Shown: in pieces, positions 41,374-50,357 of the stretch | Numbering within the stretch: position 1 is the stretch's first letter | Layout: the number at the start of each line of letters is the position of its first letter | Assembly: GCA_021793215.1 (NCBI GenBank) | Contig: JAJYTE010000006.1 | Span: 34,069-98,068 of the forward strand | Length of the DNA stretch: 64,000 nucleotides | Source: Bacillota bacterium | Lineage (GTDB): Bacteria; Bacillota; Sulfobacillia; JAJZYS01; JAJYTV01 | Direction of reading: 5' to 3' | Position numbers and translations under genes: made by a program | Notes under the pieces: generated by a model | Told to the model about the DNA's origin: nothing | The model's database searches: none | Seen by the model: the letters and a program-made list of their open reading frames with translations, nothing else

Positions 41374-43704
41374 TTGACCGCTGTGGGTGAGAGCGTGCGC
41401 CGCAAAGAGGCGGAGAACAAGGTAAGCGGCGCAGCGAAGTACAACGACGACTTCACCGTGCCCGGGATGCTGTACGCGACGCTCCGCACGAGCACGAAGG
41501 CGCACGCCACGCTGCGCTTCGTCGACAAGCGCAAGGCGCTGCAGATGCCCGGCGTACGCGCGGTGCTCCTCGGCGAGGACGCGAAGGTGCTCTGCGGCGA
41601 GGTGCTGGCGGACCGGCCACCGCTCGCGAAAGGGCGGGTCCGCTACAGCGGCGAGCCGATCGCCCTCGTGGTCGCGGACAGCGAGGCGCAGGCGATGGCC
41701 GCCGCGGCTGCGATCGACATCGCCTACGATCCCTTGCCTGTCGTGAACTCCCCCTTGGAGGCGGCGAAACCCGGCGCGCCGGTGATCCACCCCGAGCTCG
41801 GCAGCTACACGAAGGAGCAGTCGCCGATCTACCCGCAGGCGGGGACGAACATCTGCGACAGCGCCCACATCCGCAAGGGCGACATGGCCAGGGGCTGGCA
41901 GGAGGCCGAGGTGGTGGTCGAGGGCGACTTCACATTGCCGCAGATCGACCACGCCGCGATGGAGACGCGCTCGGCGCGCGTCGAGATCCTGCCGGACGGC
42001 CGCGTCCAGGTGTTCTCGTCGACCCAGGCCCCCTTCGAGGTGCAGAAGCTCCTGAGCAAGTACTTCGCCGTGCCGCAGGGACAGGTCGTCGTGAGCACGC
42101 CGCTCGTCGGGGGCGCGTTCGGCGGCAAGACGTCCGTGAACCTCGAGGTGCTCGCGTACATGGCCTCGAAGGCGGTGGGTGGACGGCTCGTGCGTCTCGC
42201 GAACACGCGCGAGCAGGACATCGCGACGTCGCCCGTAGGGGTCGGCATGCAGGCGCGGATGAAGCTCGGCGCCACGCGGGACGGGCGGCTTGCGGCCGCC
42301 GAGATGGCCTACTGGCTCGACACCGGCGCCTACACCGATTCCACCCCGCGCGTCGCGCGCGCCATTGCCGCCAATTGCACGGGCCCGTACCGCGTGCCCA
42401 ACGTGCACTGCGATGTGAACGTCGTCTACACGAACCACGTGTTCACGACCGCCTACCGGGGCTTCGGCCACATCAACCTGACGTTCACCGTCGAGCGGAT
42501 CATGGAGAAGCTGGCGCACGCGCTGGGCGTGGACCCCTTGGAACTGCGCAAACGCAACGTGCTCGAGCCCGGCGACACGACCCCGACGACCGTGCGCCTG
42601 ACCCGCAGCAACCTCGGAGACACGGCGAAGTGCCTGGAGCGCACCGCCGAGCTGATCGGCTGGACGCCCGGCAGCCACGCGGAGCGCATCGGACCGCATA
42701 CGGTGCGCGCCCACGGCATCGCCGCCTTCTGGAAGACGTCGAGCAGCCCGCCCGACGCGATCTCCGGTGCGCTGATCACGATGAACAAGGACGGCACGAT
42801 GAACCTCGCCACGGGGACGGTCGAGTTCGGGGCCGGCACGAAGACGACCGCCGCCCAGATCCTCGCGGAGCGCATGGGCATGGACGTGGACCAGATCCAC
42901 ATCCACAGCGACGTCAACACGAAGGTCGACCCCGAGCACTGGAAGACGGTTGCCAGCATGTCCACCTACATGTCGGGCCGCGCTGTTCTGGAGGCGGCCG
43001 AGGACGTGATCCGCCAGCTGAAGAGCGTCGCGGCGACGGTCCTGCGCTGCCCGCCGGCGGACCTCGAGGTCGGGGGAGGGCGCGTCTACCTGCGCGACGA
43101 CCCGCAGCAGTACGTCGCGTTCAAGGACATCGCGCACGGCTACAAGTACCAGGAGGGCGACTCGATCGGCGGTCAGGTGATGGGCCGCGGCAGTTTCATC
43201 ATGCGGCACCTGACGCTCCTCGACCAGAAGACGGGGCAGGGGCGTCCCGGGCCGGCCTGGACCGTCGGCGCGACCGCCGTCGAGGTGGACCTCGACACGC
43301 GCGACTTCACCTACCGCATCCGCCGGGCGGCCACCGTGATGGACGCGGGCAAGGTGATCAACCCGAGGACGGCGCGCGGTGTCGTGATGGGCGGGATGAA
43401 CATGGGACTCGGCTACGGCAGTCGAGAGAGCATGCTCTACAGCGACCAGGGCGAGGTGCTGAACGGGCAGCTGCGCCTCTACAAGCTGATGCGCTACGGC
43501 GAGCAGCCGGAGTACCTCGTCGACTTCGTGGAGACGCCCCAAGTCGACTCGCCGTACGGTGCGCGCCCGATCGGTGAGCATGGCAACCTCGCAGCCCCGG
43601 CAGCCCTCGCGAACGCACTCTCCGTCGCGGCGGGAGTGCCGATCGACGAACTGCCGGCGACGCCCGAGCACATCTGGCGCGCCACGAAGGGAGTACACCG
43701 TTGA
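41374..43704 (+). CDS. Xanthine dehydrogenase-type molybdenum hydroxylase, large (Moco) subunit
   Basis: A 776-aa molybdopterin-binding subunit. Signatures: VGESVRRKEAENKVSGAAKY at the N-terminus, GGAFGGKTSVNLE for the Moco, TTAYRGFGHINLTF in the substrate channel, and EHGNLAAPAALANAL near the end, with GHMYG-like C-terminal features. The order large, FAD, FeS (with this size) matches the CoxL/XdhA group, but the CO-dehydrogenase AYXCSFR motif is absent. TTG 41374 has AAGGGGG 8 nt upstream; an in-frame ATG lies at 41317. Substrate is unknown, and no selenium-hydroxylase accessory genes are here. Confidence 0.88.
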   Translation: MTAVGESVRRKEAENKVSGAAKYNDDFTVPGMLYATLRTSTKAHATLRFVDKRKALQMPGVRAVLLGEDAKVLCGEVLADRPPLAKGRVRYSGEPIALVVADSEAQAMAAAAAIDIAYDPLPVVNSPLEAAKPGAPVIHPELGSYTKEQSPIYPQAGTNICDSAHIRKGDMARGWQEAEVVVEGDFTLPQIDHAAMETRSARVEILPDGRVQVFSSTQAPFEVQKLLSKYFAVPQGQVVVSTPLVGGAFGGKTSVNLEVLAYMASKAVGGRLVRLANTREQDIATSPVGVGMQARMKLGATRDGRLAAAEMAYWLDTGAYTDSTPRVARAIAANCTGPYRVPNVHCDVNVVYTNHVFTTAYRGFGHINLTFTVERIMEKLAHALGVDPLELRKRNVLEPGDTTPTTVRLTRSNLGDTAKCLERTAELIGWTPGSHAERIGPHTVRAHGIAAFWKTSSSPPDAISGALITMNKDGTMNLATGTVEFGAGTKTTAAQILAERMGMDVDQIHIHSDVNTKVDPEHWKTVASMSTYMSGRAVLEAAEDVIRQLKSVAATVLRCPPADLEVGGGRVYLRDDPQQYVAFKDIAHGYKYQEGDSIGGQVMGRGSFIMRHLTLLDQKTGQGRPGPAWTVGATAVEVDLDTRDFTYRIRRAATVMDAGKVINPRTARGVVMGGMNMGLGYGSRESMLYSDQGEVLNGQLRLYKLMRYGEQPEYLVDFVETPQVDSPYGARPIGEHGNLAAPAALANALSVAAGVPIDELPATPEHIWRATKGVHR

Positions 43705-44528
43705 TCCGCTTCGACTTCGAGTACCACCGTCCCGAAACGGTGAGGCAAGCGGCAGACGTCTTCCGCGAGTTGTCGGCAGCAGGCAAGTCGCCGCTCTACT
43801 ACGGCGGCGGCACGGAGATCGTGACGTCGGCGCGGCTGGGGCAGTCCGAGCCGGGTGCGGTCGTGGACCTCAAGGACATCCCGGAGCTCGGCGTGCTGGA
43901 GATGGACGATGGCGAGCTGACGATCGGTGCCGCCCGCACGCTCGCCGACCTGAGCGAGGCGGACCCCTGGCCCTTCCTAAGCGCGGCGGCGGGCCGCGTC
44001 GCAGACCACACAGCACGCTGCCGGATCACGCTCGGCGGCAACATTGCGGGCCAGATCCAGTACCGCGAGGCGGCCCTGCCGCTCATGCTCGCGCACGCCC
44101 ACGCAGTGCTGGCTGGACCCAAAGGGCAGAGGGAGGTGCCGTTCCAGGAGATCTTCGACGGGACGCTCCAGATCGGCGAGGACGAGTTCATCGCCCAGCT
44201 CAAGGTACCGCGTGACGAGCTCGATCTGCCGTTCTTCAGCCGCAAGCGGACCCGGCTCGACTGGGTAGACTACCCGCTCGTGACGGTCTGCGCCGTGCGC
44301 GGCGAGGACGGCCTCCAGGTCGCGATCAGCGGCTACTGCAACGCGCCCTTCCATTCGCGCGCCCTCGACCGGGCGCTCGCGGAGGACGGCCCCGCGGCGG
44401 ATCGCGTACGGCGCGCCCTGCGCCACGTGCCGTCCCCGGTCGTCAGCGATGTGCACGGCTCCGCGGGCTACCGCGAGCTCGTGCTCACAACGACCCTCGT
44501 CGACATGCTGCAAGAACTCGGGAGGTAG
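43701..44528 (+). CDS. Molybdenum hydroxylase FAD-binding subunit
   Basis: A 275-aa CoxM/XdhB-like subunit with the PCMH FAD-binding fold: ETVRQAADVFREL, YYGGGTEIVTSARLG, DHTARCRITLGGNIAGQIQY and a C-terminal CO_deh_flav_C part. The TTG start overlaps the large subunit stop by 4 nt. It passes electrons from the FeS subunit to the acceptor. Confidence 0.9.
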   Translation: MIRFDFEYHRPETVRQAADVFRELSAAGKSPLYYGGGTEIVTSARLGQSEPGAVVDLKDIPELGVLEMDDGELTIGAARTLADLSEADPWPFLSAAAGRVADHTARCRITLGGNIAGQIQYREAALPLMLAHAHAVLAGPKGQREVPFQEIFDGTLQIGEDEFIAQLKVPRDELDLPFFSRKRTRLDWVDYPLVTVCAVRGEDGLQVAISGYCNAPFHSRALDRALAEDGPAADRVRRALRHVPSPVVSDVHGSAGYRELVLTTTLVDMLQELGR

Positions 44529-44536
44529 GACCAAAG

Positions 44537-45106
44537 GTGCTTTCGATCACGAAGCGCCAGGACATGGACCTGACGGTGAACGGCGAGAAGCGCGCCGTCG
44601 CGGCGCGCCCCGCGGACACCCTTCTCTACACGCTGCGCGAGCAGTTCGGTCTCACCGGAGCGAAGCCGGGCTGCGAGAACGGGGACTGCGGAGCGTGCAC
44701 CGTGAACGTCGACGGATTGCCCGTGAAGTCGTGCATGGTGCTGACCGCCGAGGCGATCGGCCATGACGTGGAGACCGTGGAGGGCCTGCGCGGGCAGCCG
44801 ATCCAGGATGCCTTCGTCGAGCACTTCGCGTTCCAGTGCGGCTACTGCGCGTCCGGGTTCCTGATGGTCGCGAACGCGCTGCAAAGGCAGCACCCAAACG
44901 CCGCTGAGGGCACGATGACCGACTGGCTGCGCTCGAACATCTGCCGGTGCACCGGCTACGAAGAGATCGGCGAGGCCGTCCGCTCGGTGCTCGGCCGCGG
45001 GGAGCAGAGCGACGAGGCGCCGAAGCAGGCCAAGAAGACACAGCGTCCGCAGCCCGTGGGCAGCGCGACGATGCACCGCGCGGGACTCGCCGAGGCGAAG
45101 CGCTAG
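44537..45106 (+). CDS. Molybdenum hydroxylase [2Fe-2S] subunit
   Basis: A 189-aa subunit with two [2Fe-2S] clusters: the plant-type CENGDCGACTV and later C, and the helical QCGYCASGF ... CRCTGYEEI. A Lys/Gln/Pro-rich tail of about 35 residues follows. The GTG start follows GGGAGGTAGGA by 8 nt. It completes the large-FAD-FeS operon. Its stop overlaps the PHP phosphatase end on the other strand by 4 nt. Confidence 0.93.
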   Translation: MLSITKRQDMDLTVNGEKRAVAARPADTLLYTLREQFGLTGAKPGCENGDCGACTVNVDGLPVKSCMVLTAEAIGHDVETVEGLRGQPIQDAFVEHFAFQCGYCASGFLMVANALQRQHPNAAEGTMTDWLRSNICRCTGYEEIGEAVRSVLGRGEQSDEAPKQAKKTQRPQPVGSATMHRAGLAEAKR

Positions 45107-45933
45107 GCGCCCGCGGGGAGATCGGCCTGGATGCGCCGGCGGCCGATGAAATGGACCGTCTGGTCGTACCCGACCGACCTCAGCAGCCCGAGCGCAGCGT
45201 CAACGCCCGCTCCGACCGTCTCTGGCTCATGGGCGTCGGACCCGATGCTCACCGGAACGCCGGCCCTTCGCGCGATCGCGAGGTACTCCGGCACCGGGTA
45301 TATCTCGCCGACCGGCTTTCGCAGGCCCGCCGTGTTGCACTCGATCGCCATGTCCTTCGCTCGCAGTACGTTGGCCGTGCGTTCGAACTCCTCGGTGAGC
45401 GGCCACGACGGCCGCTCACCGAAGATCTTCGGCAGGTCGGGGTGCGTCAGGACGTCGAAGAGTCCGGATTCGGCCGCGCGCCGGCTGAGTTCGAAATACC
45501 GCTGCCAGATAGCGCGCGGCCCGATCTCCGCCGCCCGGGCCCGGTCCTCCGCGAGATCGACGCCCACGTCGCCGACGAAGTGCACGGACCCCAGCACGAA
45601 GTCCCAGGGGTAGAGGGACAGGAATCGCCCGATCCCCTCCTCGGACTCGGGCACGTAGTCCATCTCTAGGCCGAAGGAGACTGGCAGTCCGCGCGAGCGC
45701 TGACGCTCGACGAACTTCGCGTAGGGTTCGAGCCGGTAGAGGCAGCGTGCGTCCGCCCAGGCGTTCGGCAGGAGGCCGTGCGCTTCGCGGAAGCGGTACG
45801 CGTGCTCCACCACCCCCAGGCGGTCCACGCCGGTTGCCCTGGCCGTCTCGAGGTAGCGGGCGAGCCACTCGTCCGGGTAGTTCTCCGGAGTGTAGGGCCC
45901 GCGTTCGAGATGCAGGTGCTGGTCGGCGATCAT
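45103..45933 (-). CDS. PHP-family phosphatase, last gene of the serine operon
   Basis: A 276-aa histidinol-phosphatase-type PHP protein. Metal ligands appear in DQHLHLERG, the EHAYRF/VEHAYRF region, FGLEMDYVP, LGSVHFVGDV and DVLTHPDLPK, with GSDAHEPE at the end. It is translationally coupled to serA (ATGA). No histidine genes are nearby. Because serine synthesis needs a phosphoserine phosphatase after the SerC and SerA steps, and none of the usual type is in this operon, I infer that this protein may do that job; the fold alone does not prove it. Confidence 0.85.
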   Translation of the reverse strand: MIADQHLHLERGPYTPENYPDEWLARYLETARATGVDRLGVVEHAYRFREAHGLLPNAWADARCLYRLEPYAKFVERQRSRGLPVSFGLEMDYVPESEEGIGRFLSLYPWDFVLGSVHFVGDVGVDLAEDRARAAEIGPRAIWQRYFELSRRAAESGLFDVLTHPDLPKIFGERPSWPLTEEFERTANVLRAKDMAIECNTAGLRKPVGEIYPVPEYLAIARRAGVPVSIGSDAHEPETVGAGVDAALGLLRSVGYDQTVHFIGRRRIQADLPAGA

Positions 45934-47513
45934 TCGGCCGCCTCCGCGCGTTCGCCGTTGGCCGCCACCGCGAAGATCTGCTCGAGCTCCCCGAGTCCTC
46001 GGAGCTCTCGAAGCAGCTCCGACGAAGGCGCCTCGTCGAGGCCGAGGGCCATCAGCGCCCGGCCACCGACGATCTCGCGGTCGAGCTCCAGGGTGGCGAT
46101 GTTCACACCCGCACCGCCGAGGAGTGTGCCCACCCGGCCGACGACACCGGGCAGGTCCTTGTGCTGGGTGATCAGGAGATGGCGGGGAAGTCGAAGGTCG
46201 AATCGGCCACCCGCCATCCGCCGGATGCGCGGCGCGTCCTCGACGGTGATCTCCACCTGGCGCTCCTCCTGCCCACTGAACCAGGCCGAGAGCCTGGGCG
46301 GACCTCCGGCCTCGATCGCGATGCGCACGCCGAGTCCCGCTTCCTGGGCGCGCAACCCGGCGTTCACCGGGTTCACTGGACCGTCGACCACCCGTTCCAG
46401 CAGACCCGCGAGCACGGCCCGCAGCGCGATCGGCGCCGCCTCGTCCGGGATGCCGCCGCGGCATGCAACGTGGAGCTGGGGGCCCTCGCCGCCCGTCGCC
46501 GCGACGACGCGGCCGAGCGCCGCACCGACCTGCAGCAGATGGCTGGGCTCGACGCCGTCGAGGTTGGGGAAGGGGAGGTTCACAGCCTCCTCCGGAATCT
46601 CGCCCGCGAGCGCGCGTACGACCGCCTGGGCGATGCGCGTCCCGATGCTGGACATCGCCTCCTCCGTCGAGCCGCCGAGGTGACAGGTGAAGACCATGTC
46701 GTCGCGGGAGAGGAGCGCCTGGTCGGTTGGGGGTTCGGTGCTGAACACGTCCAGCGAGGCGCCGGCGAGGTGACCGGAGTCGCACAGTTCCTGCAGCGCG
46801 TCCTCGTCGATCAGGCCTCCCCGCGCTACGTTCAGGACGAAGGCTCCCTGCGGCAGCTTCGCGAGATCCTCGCGCCCAAGCCGCGGTCCCGTCTTCGGCG
46901 TGTGGATCGTCAGGATCTCCGCCCGCTCCAGGAGGTCCTCAAGTGTCTCGAGCTTCGTCGCGCCGCGGGCGCGCACCGCCTCCTCGGCGACGTAGGGGTC
47001 ATAGGCGAAGGTGTGCATTCCGAAGCCGCGCGCGATGCGCGCCACTTCGCGTCCGACCCGCCCGATGCCGATGATCCCGAGCGTCTTGCCGCGCAGCTCC
47101 GTGCCGATGAACGCCTGGCGGTCCCACCCGCCGCCGCGCACGTGCCGATCGGCGATCCGGACGTGACGCACCAGGCTGAGAAGCAGCGCAAAGGTGTGCT
47201 CCGCGGCCGCCTCCGCATTCGCACCCGGAGTGTTCAGGACGAGAACGCCGCGTGCCGTCGCGGCGTCGAGGTCGATGTTGTCGACGCCCGCGCCGGCGCG
47301 GGCCACGACCCGCAGATCAGGACCCGCTTCGAGCAGCTCGCGCGTCATGCGGTGCGCGCTGCGGATGATCACCGCGTCGAACGATCCGAGCTTGCCCGCG
47401 AGCTCTTCGAGGGGCAGCAGGTCGTGGGCCTCCACGTCGACCGCTGCCCTCAGCGCTGCGAGACCGTCCTCGCCGAGGTGCTCCGTCACCAACACCCGTG
47501 GTCGCCTGGTCAT
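45930..47513 (-). CDS. serA: D-3-phosphoglycerate dehydrogenase
   Basis: SerA oxidises 3-phosphoglycerate, the first step of serine synthesis. The 527-aa product is the long form: catalytic and NAD domains (GIGRVGREVARIARGFGMH, the Arg in ARAGAGVDNID, active-site His in HLGGSTEEA), then an intervening domain and a C-terminal ACT domain (LLITQHKDLPGVVGRVG) for serine feedback. ATG 47513 overlaps the aminotransferase stop (ATGA) and the stop overlaps the PHP ATG. Confidence 0.96.
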   Translation of the reverse strand: MTRRPRVLVTEHLGEDGLAALRAAVDVEAHDLLPLEELAGKLGSFDAVIIRSAHRMTRELLEAGPDLRVVARAGAGVDNIDLDAATARGVLVLNTPGANAEAAAEHTFALLLSLVRHVRIADRHVRGGGWDRQAFIGTELRGKTLGIIGIGRVGREVARIARGFGMHTFAYDPYVAEEAVRARGATKLETLEDLLERAEILTIHTPKTGPRLGREDLAKLPQGAFVLNVARGGLIDEDALQELCDSGHLAGASLDVFSTEPPTDQALLSRDDMVFTCHLGGSTEEAMSSIGTRIAQAVVRALAGEIPEEAVNLPFPNLDGVEPSHLLQVGAALGRVVAATGGEGPQLHVACRGGIPDEAAPIALRAVLAGLLERVVDGPVNPVNAGLRAQEAGLGVRIAIEAGGPPRLSAWFSGQEERQVEITVEDAPRIRRMAGGRFDLRLPRHLLITQHKDLPGVVGRVGTLLGGAGVNIATLELDREIVGGRALMALGLDEAPSSELLRELRGLGELEQIFAVAANGERAEAAE

Positions 47514-48655
47514 GCCGTTACCCCTTCCGTCAGGTCCTGAGAACCTTCGCGCCACGCGGCGTACGCCGCGCGCACGCCTCTGCCATCGGCCATGGAGTGT
47601 CCAAGCCGCGAGAGCGCGACCTCGAGGGCGCCGATCCCGCCGATCAGGTCGATCGGGAGTACTGCGCCAAGGTGGCCGATGCGCAGCGCCTTGCCCTTCC
47701 ATTCGCCCTGTCCGCCGGCGAGCACCGCACCTTCGGCGCGGGCCTGCGCACGCAGGTCCTTGACGGCGATGCCGTCCGGCGGCGCGAGCGCGGTGACTGT
47801 GGGTGAGGCGAACTCCCGCTGCGCGAGCAGCGGGGCGCCGAGGGCGTCCGCCGCGTCCCGCGTCATGCGCCCGAGCAGTGCGTGGCGCGCCGCCCGCCGC
47901 CCTTCGCCCTCGCGCTCCAGCAGTCGCAGCGATTCGGCAAGCGCGGCGATCAAGGTGACGGCCGGGGTGTAAGGAACCTCCCCGAACAGGAACGGCCGAA
48001 GGTCCAGAAAGGAGCTCTGCGGCTCGGCGCCCTCGAGCGCCTGGAGCCCGCGACGGGAGAAGAGCACGACCGCGAGGCCGGGGGGCGTCATGAAGCCCTT
48101 CTGCGAGCAGGCCACGGCGGCGTCGAACTGTCCTTCGACCTGGAGGGGGACGGAGGGGAAGCCGCTGATGGCGTCGAGCAGCAGCAGCGGACCGCCCGCC
48201 AGGGCGCGCGCGACCTCCTCCACCGGGTGGAGCACCCCCGTGGAGGTCTCGTTCTGGGTGAGGAGCACGGCCTCGAACCCTCCGGTGCGCGCCCGCTCAG
48301 CCACCGCCGCCGGGTCGATCGCAACGCCCCAGGGGAACGCCATGCGCTCGACCCTGGCACCGCGCAGCTCTGCAATGCGGGCGAACCTCTCCGCGAACGC
48401 TCCCGCGACCGGAGCCAACACGCGCTGGCCTGGGTGCAGCAGCGACTGCGCGACCGCCTCAAGCCCGCCGGTGCCGCTTGCCGGGAGTATCGCCGCATCG
48501 GCCGCTCCCGCGAGCCCCCAAAGACCCCGCCGCACGTCCGCGTAGAGCACCGTGAACTCCGCGCCGCGATGGTCCACGACCTGACGCGCGCCCGCGCTGA
48601 GGATCTCGGCCGGAACACTCGTGGGCCCTGGAATGAAGAGTCTCTCTGTCCACAT
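47510..48655 (-). CDS. Class V aminotransferase (SerC/serine-pyruvate type)
   Basis: A 381-aa PLP enzyme. FIPGPTSVPAEIL at the N-terminus, ASGTGGLEAV, LLDAISGFPSVPL, SQKGFMTPPGLA with the PLP Lys, and RIGHLGAV near the C-terminus. It belongs to the alanine-glyoxylate/phosphoserine aminotransferase group. Lying directly behind a serine T-box and before serA it most likely transaminates phosphohydroxypyruvate. ATG 48655 has GGGGAGGTGG 8 nt upstream. Confidence 0.88.
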   Translation of the reverse strand: MWTERLFIPGPTSVPAEILSAGARQVVDHRGAEFTVLYADVRRGLWGLAGAADAAILPASGTGGLEAVAQSLLHPGQRVLAPVAGAFAERFARIAELRGARVERMAFPWGVAIDPAAVAERARTGGFEAVLLTQNETSTGVLHPVEEVARALAGGPLLLLDAISGFPSVPLQVEGQFDAAVACSQKGFMTPPGLAVVLFSRRGLQALEGAEPQSSFLDLRPFLFGEVPYTPAVTLIAALAESLRLLEREGEGRRAARHALLGRMTRDAADALGAPLLAQREFASPTVTALAPPDGIAVKDLRAQARAEGAVLAGGQGEWKGKALRIGHLGAVLPIDLIGGIGALEVALSRLGHSMADGRGVRAAYAAWREGSQDLTEGVTA

Positions 48656-48716
48656 GCCGATCCACCTCCCCAGCAAATGCACATGCCGCCCATCCCTTGT
48701 CAGGGACGACGGCATC

Positions 48717-48900
48717 GTCGCGGTACCACCCTGGTTGGCTCCGAGGAGCCCTCTCTGCGCTGTAACGCGGCGCGCGTCCGACTCCTCGCCGGCATCTCAC
48801 GGGTGGAATGTGGGCTCGCGCGTCCGGCCGGCTTGCACTCTCCCGGCTCGCTGCAGCGGCGCGTCGCGGCCCTTGCCCGATCATCGACGGTTTTCGCCTT
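48717..48900 (-). promoter_or_regulatory. T-box leader, serine-specific (UCC), for the serine operon
   Basis: On the minus strand the leader includes the T-box sequence AGGGTGGTACCGCG (48732-48719), preceded by the antiterminator side stem (GGGCTCCTCGGAGCC), and stem I with the distal signature AGCGAGCCGGG and GTGCAAGCCGG. The specifier is TCC at 48807-48805, followed by A as usual, which reads Ser. CAGGG (inside the T-box) can pair with CCCTG 3' of CGACG/CGTCG to form the competing stem. No U-run follows, so control may act on translation as well as transcription. Uncharged tRNA-Ser should turn the operon on. Confidence 0.88.
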
Positions 48901-48906
48901 TGCGCC

Positions 48907-48935
48907 AGTCTACGGGGATCGCCTCCGGGCGTCAA
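48907..48935 (-). promoter_or_regulatory. Promoter of the T-box serine operon
   Basis: TTGACG (48935-48930) and TAGACT (48912-48907) have a 17-bp spacer on the minus strand. Transcription would begin near 48900, directly before the T-box stem I. Confidence 0.75.
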
Positions 48936-49006
48936 GCGGAATTTCTCGCCGACGCGGGGGAGCGGCGGCGCCATAGTCGGTCTGACCACCTGCACTGCGC
49001 GCCACC

Positions 49007-49573
49007 TTACACATCCCCGAGGGCACGGTGGAGGAGTTCCCGCAGCGCGGCATCGGGACTGCTCGCGAGGCGCTCCAGGGCGTCATGGGGGTCGCCTCGT
49101 AGGCGCAGCAGCTGTGCAAACGGGGGTTCCGTCCTCGCGTCTGCCCGGCGCAGCTTCAGGATCCCTTCGCGCAAGGAGCCGCCACAAAGCGACAGCAGCC
49201 GATACTCCACCTCGAGGTGGCGATACCCGCGTTGGGACCTCAGCGGCCCGGACTGAGCGAAGATCTCCAGTGGCAGCCGGCCCGGGCGCACGCGGCAGAC
49301 CGCGGTCCTCCGTCCACGTCGCACGGAGACGCGCAGCGAGTAGCCGGGAAGGCGGGAGATGGACTGCGCGGCGGCACGGAAGAGGGACGCCGGCTGCAGA
49401 CGGCAGAGGACGTCGACGTCGGACTCGGGCAGGTTCAGGTCGAGCGGAAAGGTGCCTGCGATCACGGGCCCCAGCCGGCTGAGAGCACGCAGGATGCCGG
49501 CGCCGCGCAAGGCGCCCAGCGCCGTCGGGAGATCGCTGGCGTCCGGCACGTGGTAGGGCAGGAGAGGATCCAA
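49007..49573 (-). CDS. DUF4269-like putative nucleotidyltransferase
   Basis: A 188-aa protein. VIAGTFPLDLNLPESDVDVLCR matches the DUF4269 hallmark (a nucleotidyltransferase-like fold with an acidic pair SDxDxxC), followed by basic RVSVRRGRRTAVCRV. TTG 49573 has GGAGGAGG 6 nt upstream; an upstream in-frame start would leave an N-terminal extension with no support. It lies divergent from the peptidase E gene. Substrate unknown. Confidence 0.68.
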   Translation of the reverse strand: MDPLLPYHVPDASDLPTALGALRGAGILRALSRLGPVIAGTFPLDLNLPESDVDVLCRLQPASLFRAAAQSISRLPGYSLRVSVRRGRRTAVCRVRPGRLPLEIFAQSGPLRSQRGYRHLEVEYRLLSLCGGSLREGILKLRRADARTEPPFAQLLRLRGDPHDALERLASSPDAALRELLHRALGDV

Positions 49574-49667
49574 GGCAAGCCTCCTCCGGTCCGACGAGGG
49601 AGTGGGACGAAGACGTCGTATACCCTTATCGTGCAGACGCATGTAGACACTCGAAAGGCGGGATCCG

Positions 49668-50357
49668 ATGCGGCAGATCATCGCGCTCGGGGGCGGGTTC
49701 TCCACGGAACCGGGCAGCCCGGCGCTCGACCACTACGTGCTTGCCCAGACCGGCAAGAAAACCCCCAAGGTGTGCTTTCTTCCGACCGCGAGCGCTGACT
49801 CCCAGGACTACATCGACCGGTTCTACGCCGCCTTCTCGCCCCTTTCCTGCGAACCCTCGCACCAGCCGCTCTTCGACAGTCCGCCCCGCGACATCCCGCA
49901 ATTCCTCCTCAGCCAGGACGTCATCTACGTCGGGGGCGGCAACACCAAGAACATGCTCGCCATCTGGCGCGCCTGGGGCCTCGACGAGGTGCTGCGCACC
50001 GCGTGGGAGCGCGGCATCGTGCTCTGCGGCATCAGCGCGGGCGCGCTCTGCTGGTTCGACGCAGGCAGCACCGACTCCGTGCCAGGCGCGCTGACGCCGC
50101 TGCGGGGGCTGGGTTTCCTGCAGGGCAGCTTCTCGCCGCACTACGACTCGGAGCCAGGACGGCGGTCGGCGTTCCACCGCATGATCTTCGACGGCGCCCT
50201 TCCGCCCGGCGTGGCGCTCGACGACGGGGTGGCTCTGCACTACGTCGAGCGCCAGCTGAACCGCGTTGTTCGCTCACACGATGGTCCGACCGCGTACCGC
50301 GTCGAGGTGTCCGGAGGAGAGATCCACGAGCGTCGCCTGCGCGCGGAGACCCTCTAG
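49668..50357 (+). CDS. Peptidase E (S51 family, dipeptidase E-like)
   Basis: A 229-aa class I glutamine-amidotransferase-like serine peptidase. The nucleophile Ser is in CGISAGALCWF, the GGGNT motif (IYVGGGNTKNML) precedes it, and HYDSEPGRR supplies the His/Asp region. Members hydrolyse Asp-X dipeptides or are cyanophycinase relatives. ATG 49668 is preceded by AAAGGCGGG. The end overlaps the convergent carrier gene by 4 nt. Confidence 0.85.
   Translation: MRQIIALGGGFSTEPGSPALDHYVLAQTGKKTPKVCFLPTASADSQDYIDRFYAAFSPLSCEPSHQPLFDSPPRDIPQFLLSQDVIYVGGGNTKNMLAIWRAWGLDEVLRTAWERGIVLCGISAGALCWFDAGSTDSVPGALTPLRGLGFLQGSFSPHYDSEPGRRSAFHRMIFDGALPPGVALDDGVALHYVERQLNRVVRSHDGPTAYRVEVSGGEIHERRLRAETL

Noticed and set aside
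40783..43698. 971-aa minus-strand frame over the molybdenum hydroxylase large subunit
   Set aside because: Antisense shadow of a gene with clear Moco-binding motifs; no homology or ribosome-binding site.
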